From Sulfurovum sp. (GTDB lineage Bacteria > Campylobacterota > Campylobacteria > Campylobacterales > Sulfurovaceae), in assembly GCA_020721385.1 (NCBI GenBank), contig DYMW01000083.1, positions 1-6,590 on the forward strand: a stretch of DNA of 6,590 nt. Direction: 5' to 3'. The stretch's first letter is position 1. Each line of letters starts with the position of its first letter. The notes below the pieces were generated by a model. The model had not been told where the DNA came from and did not search any database. It saw nothing but the letters and a program-made list of their open reading frames with translations. This document shows, one piece after another, positions 1 through 5,364 of this stretch. The position numbers were made by a program, and so were the translations under genes.

Positions 1-64
1 GATGAGTTTAAGTTCATTGATGGTAGTTGGAAATTCGATGCGAATAAAATTAAAGGACAAATAG
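1..64 (+). CDS. ccoI: C-terminal end of copper-translocating P-type ATPase (CcoI-like), partial
   Basis: Reading from base 2, the frame is open up to a TAG at 62-64 and gives MSLSSLMVVGNSMRIKLKDK. The pattern SLSS-x-x-VVGN-x-x-R is the usual end of the last membrane helix and short cytoplasmic tail of heavy-metal P1B-type ATPases (CopA/CcoI/FixI). The gene starts outside the window, so its metal-binding and phosphorylation motifs cannot be seen. CcoI exports copper toward the CuB site of cbb3 oxidase and is often encoded beside ccoS. The TAG touches the ATG of ccoS at base 65, which implies cotranscription and translational coupling. Only about 20 residues are visible. P-type ATPase is well supported by motif; CcoI rather than another copper ATPase is inferred from the ccoS neighbour. 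Confidence 0.75.
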   Translation, partial: MSLSSLMVVGNSMRIKLKDK

Positions 65-292
65 ATGAACAACATACTTATATTAGAACTCATTGTAGGG
101 ATTATCGTAAGTTTTACCCTTTTGGGTATTTTTATATGGGCTGCCAAAGGTGGACAGTTTGAGGACAGCAAGAAGATGATGGATGGATTGCTTTTTGATT
201 CACCAGAAGATTTACAGGATGCGGTTGAAAAAGAGAGAAAAATTAATAAATTAAAAGAGGATAAAATGAAGCAAAAAGAGAATAATAAGTAA
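65..292 (+). CDS. ccoS: cbb3-type cytochrome c oxidase assembly protein CcoS
   Basis: This 75-residue protein has one N-terminal membrane span (about residues 5-26) followed directly by WAAKGGQFED (25-34) and LLFDSPED (42-49). These match the CcoS/FixS signature of an aromatic residue and W at the helix end, a G-Q-F-[ED]-D block and an [IL]LFD motif. CcoS is a small inner-membrane factor needed for cofactor insertion into the catalytic subunit of cbb3 oxidase. The tail (50-75) is very charged and lysine-rich, longer than the core family and probably a short helix. AAAGGA at 52-57 lies seven bases before the ATG, inside the end of the ATPase gene. The start follows the upstream stop with no gap. 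No convincing terminator follows, so read-through into ccoN is possible. Confidence 0.9.
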   Translation: MNNILILELIVGIIVSFTLLGIFIWAAKGGQFEDSKKMMDGLLFDSPEDLQDAVEKERKINKLKEDKMKQKENNK

Positions 293-468
293 GAAAATTA
301 TCTATGGATAAGTATTGTTATTTGTTAATCAAACCAAAGTAAACAGATTTGTTACATAACTACAATTTATTATTCATTTAAGTAAATATTAATTCCAAAA
401 ATTATATCATTTATACTGTATAGTCACATTTTGTCACTATTCTATCAAAATTTTAAGAGGAGGTATTG
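293..468 (+). promoter_or_regulatory. ccoS-ccoN intergenic region with candidate ccoN promoter
   Basis: This is the only sizeable non-coding gap before the oxidase genes. It is very AT-rich, as expected of Campylobacterota promoters. The best -10 candidates are TATACT at 412-417 and TATAGT at 419-424. No good -35 is visible (TTAATT at 389-394 is the nearest at 17-bp spacing), which is common in this phylum, where periodic T-runs often replace it. The two -10 candidates overlap a perfect odd-centred palindrome, TATAC-T-GTATA (412-422). GTCAC then occurs twice, at 423-427 and 433-437, exactly one helical turn apart. ATTTGTTA also occurs twice, at 320-327 and 347-354. No canonical FNR box was found. 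Promoter assignment is inference from position and composition. Confidence 0.45.
455..463 (+). promoter_or_regulatory. Ribosome binding site deciding the ccoN start
   Basis: The strong AAGAGGAGG lies five bases before the ATG at 469 but only two bases before an in-frame TTG at 466. The spacing strongly favours ATG 469, which removes one spurious residue from the longest open frame. Confidence 0.85.
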
Positions 469-1941
469 ATGCAAAGCAATGCACAACTTGAGTATGATTA
501 CTCAATAGTAAAAGCGTTTACTTTTGCGACAATTTTGTTTGGTATCATCGGTATGCTAGTAGGTGTAATTTTATCCTTTCAACTTGCATTTCCAGAGCTA
601 AATAATTTGGCAGGGGAATACGGTACATTTGGAAGGCTTAGACCATTACACACTAATGGCGTAGCATTTGGTTTTACCCTTAGTGGTATTTTTGCAACAT
701 GGTACTATGTTGGACAGAGAACATTAAAAATGTCTCTTAACGAGTCTAAATTTTTAATGACAGTAGCGAAATTACATTTCGGTCTTTATTTTATTACAAT
801 ACTTTTAGCAGTAGTAACATTTCTTATGGGGTTTACAACTTCTAAAGAGTATGCTGAATTAGAGTGGCCACTTGACTTATTGGTTGTTGTGTGGTGGGTA
901 TTATGGGGTGTAGCAATGTTCGGTATGATTGGTATGAGACGTGAGAGAACCATTTACGTTGCTATTTGGTATTATATGTCATCATTCTTAGCCATTGCAA
1001 TGCTTTATTTGTTTAATAATATGGAAGTTCCAACATTCTTATGGTCTGGTGATGCACCGAGTTCACTAATGCACTCTGTTTCAATGTATGCTGGTAGCAA
1101 TGATGCATCGGTACAATGGTGGTATGGACACAATGCGGTTGCATTCGTATTTACAGCCCCAATTATTGGTATGATTTATTATTTCCTTCCAAAAGAGTCT
1201 GGACAAAACATATTCTCATATAAATTGTCATTACTTTCATTTTGGGGTTTAATGTTTGTTTATCTTTGGGCTGGTGGTCACCACTTGCTTTATTCAACGG
1301 TTCCAGATTGGATGCAAACCATGGGTTCTACTATGTCAGTTGTACTTATTTTACCATCATGGGGTTCAGCGATTAACATGCTTCTTACAATGAAGGGTGA
1401 GTGGCAACAGCTACAAACTTCTCCATTAATTAAGTTTATGATTCTTGCTTCAACATTCTATATGTTAAGTACCATCGAAGGTCCTATTCAAGCGATTAAA
1501 TCAGTTAATGCAATTGCACACTTTACAGATTGGATTCCTGGACACGTTCACGATGGTGTACTTGGTTGGGTTGGATTTATGACAATGGCTTCACTATTCC
1601 ACATGGCACCAAGAATGTTTAAACGAGAAATTTATTCTAAAAGTTTAATGGAGACACAATTCTGGCTTCAAACAGTTGGTATTGTATTTTATTTTACATC
1701 TATGTGGATTGCAGGTATTACTCAAGGTATGATGTGGAGAGCGTATGATGAATATGGTTCATTACTCTACTCATTCATTGATACGGTTGAAGTACTTCAC
1801 CCTTATTATACCATTAGAGCTGTTGGTGGATTATTCTACTTGGTTGGATTCTTTATATTTGCTTATAACATTTACAAAACTGCAACAGCAGGTAGAGTGC
1901 TTGATAAAGAGCCAGCAAATGCATCGCCGATGGCGTCATAA
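469..1941 (+). CDS. ccoN: cbb3-type cytochrome c oxidase subunit I (CcoN), catalytic subunit
   Basis: This is a 490-residue, roughly 12-span membrane protein of the heme-copper oxidase superfamily, C-type, of normal length. It reduces O2 to water at a heme b3-CuB centre and pumps protons in the inner membrane. Ligands are visible in order. H61 (LRPLHTNG) and H361 fit low-spin heme b. H221 (WWYGHN) and H271/H272 (WAGGHHLLYS) fit CuB. H359 in IPGHVHDG fits the proximal ligand of heme b3. Y265 lies six residues before H271, the place of the cross-linked active-site tyrosine peculiar to cbb3 enzymes. E337 (STIEGPIQ) matches the conserved glutamate near heme b3. ATG 469 is chosen over TTG 466 by ribosome-binding-site spacing. 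It is the first gene of the ccoNOQP operon, with ccoO 15 bases downstream. All catalytic residues are intact. Confidence 0.98.
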   Translation: MQSNAQLEYDYSIVKAFTFATILFGIIGMLVGVILSFQLAFPELNNLAGEYGTFGRLRPLHTNGVAFGFTLSGIFATWYYVGQRTLKMSLNESKFLMTVAKLHFGLYFITILLAVVTFLMGFTTSKEYAELEWPLDLLVVVWWVLWGVAMFGMIGMRRERTIYVAIWYYMSSFLAIAMLYLFNNMEVPTFLWSGDAPSSLMHSVSMYAGSNDASVQWWYGHNAVAFVFTAPIIGMIYYFLPKESGQNIFSYKLSLLSFWGLMFVYLWAGGHHLLYSTVPDWMQTMGSTMSVVLILPSWGSAINMLLTMKGEWQQLQTSPLIKFMILASTFYMLSTIEGPIQAIKSVNAIAHFTDWIPGHVHDGVLGWVGFMTMASLFHMAPRMFKREIYSKSLMETQFWLQTVGIVFYFTSMWIAGITQGMMWRAYDEYGSLLYSFIDTVEVLHPYYTIRAVGGLFYLVGFFIFAYNIYKTATAGRVLDKEPANASPMAS

Positions 1942-1956
1942 AGAAGGAGGTAAATT

Positions 1957-2622
1957 ATGTTTCATTGGTTAGAACAAAAACCGTTTTTCTTTGCGGTAGT
2001 ATTATTTTTGACAGTTGCGTTTGCAGGATTTGTTACGATAGTGCCTGATTTTGCTAAACAGTCACAACCGACAGTTGGTACAAAACCTTATACAGTATTA
2101 GAATTAGCAGGGCGACAAGTTTATATTAAAGATTCTTGTAATGCCTGTCACTCACAGTTAATTAGACCATTTAAATCTGAAACAGACAGATATGGTATGT
2201 ATTCACTTTCAGGTGAGTATGCTTATGACAGACCATTCCTTTGGGGTTCTAAAAGAGCAGGTCCAGACTTGATGAGAGTCGGTAACTATAGAACAACAGA
2301 TTGGCATGAAAATCACATGATGAATCCATCTGATGTTGTACCTGGTACAGTTATGCCTAAGTATCCACATCAGTTTACCAATATGGCAGATTTAGCAACA
2401 GCGTATGCGAATGCAAACACACAAAAAGAACTTTTTGGTGTTCCTTATGACACTGATGGTATGCCAAAACTTGGTTCTTGGGCAGAAGCAGAAGCACAAG
2501 CTAAAGAAGATGCAAAACTTATTGCGTCTGATATGAAAAATCAATCTGTAAAAGATGCTGTAGCTAACGGACAAGTTCCTGAGATAGTAGCGTTAATCGC
2601 ATACTTAAATTCTTTAAAATAA
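1957..2622 (+). CDS. ccoO: cbb3-type cytochrome c oxidase subunit II (CcoO), mono-heme cytochrome c
   Basis: This 221-residue membrane-anchored c-type cytochrome passes electrons from CcoP to the heme b of CcoN on the periplasmic face. Residues 9-30 form an uncleaved N-terminal anchor. The heme c motif CNACH is at 61-65, followed by SQLIRPF, which is highly typical of CcoO. The stretch DRPFLWGSKRAGPDL (91-105) and the block PGTVMPKYP, with the likely axial ligand M133, are also family hallmarks. AAGGAGG at 1944-1950 sits six bases before the ATG, so translation should be strong. The gene lies 15 bases after ccoN and 10 bases before ccoQ, consistent with one transcript. Heme attachment would need a cytochrome c maturation system encoded elsewhere. 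Nothing is missing or truncated. Confidence 0.98.
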   Translation: MFHWLEQKPFFFAVVLFLTVAFAGFVTIVPDFAKQSQPTVGTKPYTVLELAGRQVYIKDSCNACHSQLIRPFKSETDRYGMYSLSGEYAYDRPFLWGSKRAGPDLMRVGNYRTTDWHENHMMNPSDVVPGTVMPKYPHQFTNMADLATAYANANTQKELFGVPYDTDGMPKLGSWAEAEAQAKEDAKLIASDMKNQSVKDAVANGQVPEIVALIAYLNSLK

Positions 2623-2632
2623 GAGGTAAAAT

Positions 2633-2848
2633 ATGGATCAAGAGACACTGTTGACGATACAAGGTTATGGTAAATTTTTTCTTATTCTTTTTGTTTTTAT
2701 TGTTTTCTATAGCTATGCATATTCTATCTATAAAAGACAGAAAACAGGTGAAAGAGATTTTGAAAAATATTCTAATCTAGTACATGATGATTTTCTTGAT
2801 TCATGTCCTCTTGAAAAAAGAGACAATTCAATAGAAAAAAACGACTAG
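2633..2848 (+). CDS. ccoQ: cbb3-type cytochrome oxidase small subunit CcoQ
   Basis: This 71-residue protein has one membrane helix (about 14-33), then a short basic stretch YKRQKTGERDFEKYSN and an acidic cytoplasmic tail. Tyr-rich helix ends followed by Y-[KR]-[KR]-x-x-x-G-[EK] are typical of CcoQ/FixQ. The subunit has no cofactor. In other bacteria it stabilises the interaction of CcoP with the CcoNO core. Identity rests on size, topology and its place between ccoO and ccoP, because the family is poorly conserved. The ribosome binding site is AAGAGG at 2621-2626. The TAG stop (2846-2848) overlaps the first bases of the AGGAGG that serves ccoP. Confidence 0.88.
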   Translation: MDQETLLTIQGYGKFFLILFVFIVFYSYAYSIYKRQKTGERDFEKYSNLVHDDFLDSCPLEKRDNSIEKND

Positions 2849-2852
2849 GAGG
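2847..2852 (+). promoter_or_regulatory. ccoP ribosome binding site overlapping the ccoQ stop codon
   Basis: AGGAGG at 2847-2852 shares its first two bases with the ccoQ TAG (2846-2848) and lies nine bases before the ccoP ATG at 2862. A ribosome ending ccoQ would sit on this site, so CcoQ and CcoP translation are probably linked. Confidence 0.75.
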
Positions 2853-2861
2853 AAATACAAT

Positions 2862-3752
2862 ATGAAAAAAATGGTCATAGGTGGTATTATTCTTATCGTT
2901 GCTTTGATGGCAGGAACTTACTTCGTAGCAGGTGATGCTTTCCAAAGTGATGATTATATTAATACATTAACAATGATTGGTGCATTGGCAATTATTGCCA
3001 TTACCATATTTACGGTACTTAAATATGTTAATCAGATTAAAAATGATACAGCAAGTGGTGAACTTGTAGATGAAAATTGGGATGGAATTGGTGAATATAC
3101 CAACGCTATTCCTTCAGGATGGGGAATTATCTTCATCGGTACAATTATTTGGATGTTTTGGTACTTTTTTGTGGGTTACCCTACCAATCAATTTTCACAA
3201 ATTGGTCAATACAATGAAGAAGTACTTGAAAACAATGCTAAGTTTAAATCAGTATGGGAAAACCCAACCGATGAAACACTTAAAGCAATGGGTGAGTCTG
3301 TATTCTTAGTACAGTGTGCCCCTTGTCATGGTGTTGATGCTGAAGGTATTAATGGTAAAGCTCAAAACTTAACACATAGAATGAGCAAAGAACAAGTTTT
3401 ATCTGTCATTCAAAATGGTCAACAAAAACTTGGTTATCCAATGGGTGCAATGCCTCCAATGATGGCTCAAGGTGCAGATGCTGAAGCCATTGCTACTTAT
3501 ATTGCTGGTGGCATGAAAGGTGAAGCTCCTGTTGCATTTGCAGCGTGTGCTTCATGCCATGGTGCAGATGGTAAAGGCATGAATGGTATGTCACCAAATA
3601 TTGCAGAATATGATGAGAAACTTGTTACTAAAGTACTTGAGCATGGTAAAAAAGGTGTTATTGGTACAATGCCAAGCTTTAAAGGTCGTTTGAATCCGAC
3701 TCAAGAAAAAGCAGTAGCATCATTCCTTACTTCAATTAAAGCAGGAGAATAA
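2862..3752 (+). CDS. ccoP: cbb3-type cytochrome c oxidase subunit III (CcoP), di-heme cytochrome c
   Basis: This 296-residue di-heme cytochrome is the electron entry point of the oxidase. Two N-terminal membrane spans (about 4-24 and 37-55) precede the FixP_N region. That region runs from ENWDGIGEY through the third span (about 87-107), which ends in VGYP, the usual FixP_N helix end. Two periplasmic cytochrome c domains follow. The first has CAPCH at 152-156 with likely axial M197 in GAMPPM. The second has CASCH at 229-233 with likely axial M270 in GTMPSFKG. Most proteobacterial CcoP proteins have one or two spans, so the third is noteworthy. It follows ccoQ by 13 bases and is followed one base later by the DUF4006-type gene. 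Both heme motifs are intact. Confidence 0.97.
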   Translation: MKKMVIGGIILIVALMAGTYFVAGDAFQSDDYINTLTMIGALAIIAITIFTVLKYVNQIKNDTASGELVDENWDGIGEYTNAIPSGWGIIFIGTIIWMFWYFFVGYPTNQFSQIGQYNEEVLENNAKFKSVWENPTDETLKAMGESVFLVQCAPCHGVDAEGINGKAQNLTHRMSKEQVLSVIQNGQQKLGYPMGAMPPMMAQGADAEAIATYIAGGMKGEAPVAFAACASCHGADGKGMNGMSPNIAEYDEKLVTKVLEHGKKGVIGTMPSFKGRLNPTQEKAVASFLTSIKAGE

Positions 3753-3753
3753 G

Positions 3754-3999
3754 ATGGCTGGAAATACACAAATTAATCCAAAAACAGAAGGAGGGCTTTT
3801 TAGTTTTCTTCATGGTCTTACAGGTTATGCTGTAGCAGTTGTGCTTCTTCTAAGTATACTTGGAGCTTTAACATATTTTGCTATAGTTGTACAACAAAGA
3901 GAATCAACCAACTTTTATTCAATTAATCAAGATTTAAATGGCTTGAAAATGAATAGTCCAGAGAACCACAAAATGTGGACAAATGAAAAGGATAAATAA
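3754..3999 (+). CDS. DUF4006-type small membrane protein of the cbb3 operon
   Basis: This 81-residue protein has one membrane span at about 24-46, preceded by a short polar segment with GGLFSFLHGLTGY (13-25) and followed by VVQQRESTNFYSINQDLNGLK. From memory this resembles the DUF4006 family, found in Campylobacterota next to ccoP; no search was run. The function is not known. Position one base after the ccoP stop, with AGGAG at 3743-3747 inside the end of ccoP, indicates strong coupling to the oxidase subunits. It has no cysteine or histidine heme motif, so it is not a cytochrome. It could be an accessory subunit or assembly factor. Its stop TAA shares one base with the ATG of the next small gene. 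Confidence 0.8.
   Translation: MAGNTQINPKTEGGLFSFLHGLTGYAVAVVLLLSILGALTYFAIVVQQRESTNFYSINQDLNGLKMNSPENHKMWTNEKDK
3986..3992 (+). promoter_or_regulatory. Ribosome binding site for the 30-residue membrane peptide
   Basis: AAAAGGA ends six bases before the ATG at 3999, inside the last codons of the DUF4006-type gene. Its presence supports real translation of the very short downstream frame. Confidence 0.6.
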
Positions 4000-4091
4000 T
4001 GGATAAAGTTATTGGAATTTTACTGGCTATTTCAGCAGTAGTAACTGTTATGCTTTCTTTCTTTGATTCAACTAGAGTTTTTATTGGTTAA
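3999..4091 (+). CDS. 30-residue single-span membrane microprotein in the cbb3 operon
   Basis: A short frame runs from ATG 3999 to TAA 4089-4091. The product starts MDKVIGILLAISAVVTVMLS and ends FFDSTRVFIG. Residues 4-22 form one uninterrupted hydrophobic helix, flanked by D2/K3 and by D23/R26. The start shares its A with the upstream stop (TAATG), an AAAAGGA lies at good distance, and the stop touches the ATG of the next gene. The frame therefore exactly fills the space between two genes. No family is recognised. Known cbb3 oxidases can carry tiny one-helix subunits (CcoM of Pseudomonas stutzeri is the described case), so a small accessory subunit is an inference worth testing. A leader-peptide role for the hairpin just downstream is the alternative. 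Confidence 0.7.
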   Translation: MDKVIGILLAISAVVTVMLSFFDSTRVFIG

Positions 4092-4763
4092 ATGAAAAGT
4101 TTCTTTCAAAAAATAGGAGTGCTTATGGCACTCCTTTTAACCCTTCCAACTTTTAGTATGTCTGATGATACAAACACAAGTGTTCCTATATTAAAATTAA
4201 TTGATAGTCAATTTATTTTAGAAGGTAAAAACAATCTTGATCCAAGAAGTATTGAAAAAATTGATGCAATGGGAAGTGAACTTTTTGTAAAAACTGGCAT
4301 CTCTGTTTATATTTATGCAACTGAACGTTATCGAAATATCAAGTTTGATGATACTAGAAGCAAAATGGCATTTATAAAAAGTTTTGAAAACAACATAACT
4401 AAAAATTTAAAAGATCCGTTTGTTCTCTTAAGCGTATCGGTTGAAGATACCCATATTAATCTTATTTACAGTGAATCATTGAATACGGTATTGGATAAAA
4501 ATGATATTCTTGATTATTATATTATTCCTGTTTTGGCTTCTAAAGATAAAAATTCGGTTTATGCAAAGATGTCAGCAGGTTTACTCAATGGTTATGCGGA
4601 GATTGTTGATGCGATTGCTGAAAATAAAAAAATAGAACTTCAATCAAGTATCGGGAGTGGGGGTACAACCTTTTCTGCGATATGGAGAGTCATTATGTAC
4701 TTTATTATCGTTTCGGGACTGTTGGCATACACATACGCCGTTTTAAAAGCAAGGAAAAAATAG
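4092..4763 (+). CDS. TPM-domain-like periplasmic protein with C-terminal membrane anchor
   Basis: This 223-residue protein has a signal peptide at about 1-24 (MKSFFQK, then GVLMALLLTLPTF), a globular periplasmic region at about 30-185, and one C-terminal span at about 199-217 followed by the basic tail KARKK. The globular part resembles the TPM fold (Psb32/YgcG type) in layout. An early segment on a 'terminus' (FILEGKNNLDPRSIEKID) is followed by a strand TGISVYIYAT, a helix with a K/R-rich stretch, the strand DPFVLLSVS with INLIYS, and a final helix ending GYAEIVDAIAENK. No catalytic residues can be assigned. The start touches the preceding stop, and no separate Shine-Dalgarno is evident, so re-initiation is likely. 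An in-frame ATG at 4125 with AGGAG at 4115-4119 is a second possible start, but it would lose the basic n-region of the signal peptide. The TPM assignment is moderate. Confidence 0.6.
   Translation: MKSFFQKIGVLMALLLTLPTFSMSDDTNTSVPILKLIDSQFILEGKNNLDPRSIEKIDAMGSELFVKTGISVYIYATERYRNIKFDDTRSKMAFIKSFENNITKNLKDPFVLLSVSVEDTHINLIYSESLNTVLDKNDILDYYIIPVLASKDKNSVYAKMSAGLLNGYAEIVDAIAENKKIELQSSIGSGGTTFSAIWRVIMYFIIVSGLLAYTYAVLKARKK
4115..4135. terminator. Hairpin within the 5' end of the TPM-like gene (possible attenuator or antisense terminator)
   Basis: AGGAGTGC (4115-4122) and GCACTCCT (4128-4135) are perfect inverted repeats of 8 bp around the five-base loop TTATG. On the plus strand a T4 run (4135-4138) overlaps the stem end. 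On the minus strand the hairpin is followed by A and then T6 (complement of A6 at 4108-4113), which is the stronger terminator shape. The stem holds an AGGAG and the loop holds an in-frame ATG. The function is inferred; the structure is directly visible. Confidence 0.5.
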
Positions 4764-4764
4764 T

Positions 4765-5331
4765 ATGAAGATTCAAAAATACCATTATTGGTTACTTTTC
4801 TTTTTTGTAATTTTTGGCTTTACCTTTTCTATGATTATTTGGACGATAAAAAGTGCTGTAAATACACCTGTTTATGAAGATAAAAGTTTTTTTAGTACTT
4901 ATCATGATGTAGATGATAATTTCAATAAGATTATGTTTTCAACCAGTAAGATAAAAGAGAAGTACGATGTAAAAATAACCATTAATGACAAAACCATTGG
5001 GTTAGAGACAAAAGATGCTTTTTTAGGTCAACGTTCTTTAGAAAAAATGAGTAAAAACCAAGAGATGCTTCTTCTTGGTGAGAATAGCATTGTTATTGAC
5101 ATTATAAATAAGACAACCAATAGTACGGTTTCCGATGCCAATATTAGTTTTCAAATTACCCGAGCCATTGATGATATGCATGACATTAATTTAAATGATT
5201 TTAAATTTGAGAATAATGCCTACATATCTAAAGCAAACATTGATGTATTAGGGAATTGGAACATTTTTGGAAAAGTTATTGTTGGTGAAGATACAGGTTA
5301 TCTCTACATTAAAACAAGTACCAAGAAGTAA
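4765..5331 (+). CDS. FixH/CcoH-like cbb3 oxidase assembly protein
   Basis: This 188-residue protein has one N-terminal span (about 9-28, ending IIWTIKSAVNTPVYEDKSFF) and a periplasmic beta-rich domain. FixH/CcoH features are visible: an aromatic-rich anchor, the following [VY]-x-x-D-x-[FY]-[FY] segment with Y46 and N52-F53-N54, and the late block ITRAIDDMHDINL, NNAYISKANID, LGNWNIFGKVIVG (R133, G163-N-W165). This last block matches the R-x(n)-Y-x-a-x(n)-G-x-W-x-l pattern of the family's immunoglobulin-like fold. CcoH interacts with CcoN and is needed for a stable cbb3 complex. It is longer than many FixH proteins, with an insertion around residues 55-115. AAGGA at 4751-4755 is nine bases upstream, and the preceding stop ends two bases before the start. 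It is the last gene of the operon. Confidence 0.75.
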   Translation: MKIQKYHYWLLFFFVIFGFTFSMIIWTIKSAVNTPVYEDKSFFSTYHDVDDNFNKIMFSTSKIKEKYDVKITINDKTIGLETKDAFLGQRSLEKMSKNQEMLLLGENSIVIDIINKTTNSTVSDANISFQITRAIDDMHDINLNDFKFENNAYISKANIDVLGNWNIFGKVIVGEDTGYLYIKTSTKK

Positions 5332-5358
5332 GAGATTTTTATCTTACTTCTCTTTTTT
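5324..5358 (+). terminator. Rho-independent terminator at the end of the cbb3 operon
   Basis: AGAAGTAAGA (5324-5333) pairs perfectly with TCTTACTTCT (5342-5351) around an eight-base loop, followed by C and T6 (5353-5358). The stem begins inside the last codons and includes the TAA stop of the FixH-like gene. The minus-strand side lacks a T-run directly after the stem, so this appears to serve the plus strand. The convergent gene ends only a few bases further on. Confidence 0.75.
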
Positions 5359-5364
5359 ATGTGA

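Noticed and set aside
298..311. Inverted repeat TTATC-TATG-GATAA after ccoS as a terminator
   Set aside because: The stem has five pairs with a single G-C and no T-run follows, so it is too weak to call.
321..333. FNR-like site TTTGTTAATCAAA
   Set aside because: The half-sites TTG and ATCAA are present, but the spacing is too short for the 14-bp TTGAT-N4-ATCAA consensus.
431..448. FNR-like pair TTGTC...ATCAA before ccoN
   Set aside because: The half-sites are eight bases apart instead of four, and the first differs from TTGAT.
466..468. TTG as the start codon of ccoN
   Set aside because: It would lie only two bases after AGGAGG. ATG 469 has normal five-base spacing and gives the expected N-terminus.
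1745..1972. Plus-strand open frame inside the end of ccoN
   Set aside because: It overlaps conserved ccoN codons in another frame, has no domain resemblance and runs over the ccoO ribosome binding site. It is a shadow frame.
2392..2574. Minus-strand open frame inside ccoO
   Set aside because: It is antisense to well-conserved ccoO, of low complexity and rich in F, C and I, as expected of the reverse of AT-rich coding DNA.
3070..3309. Plus-strand open frame inside ccoP
   Set aside because: It is out of frame within the conserved FixP_N and heme region, with no plausible ribosome binding site or family.
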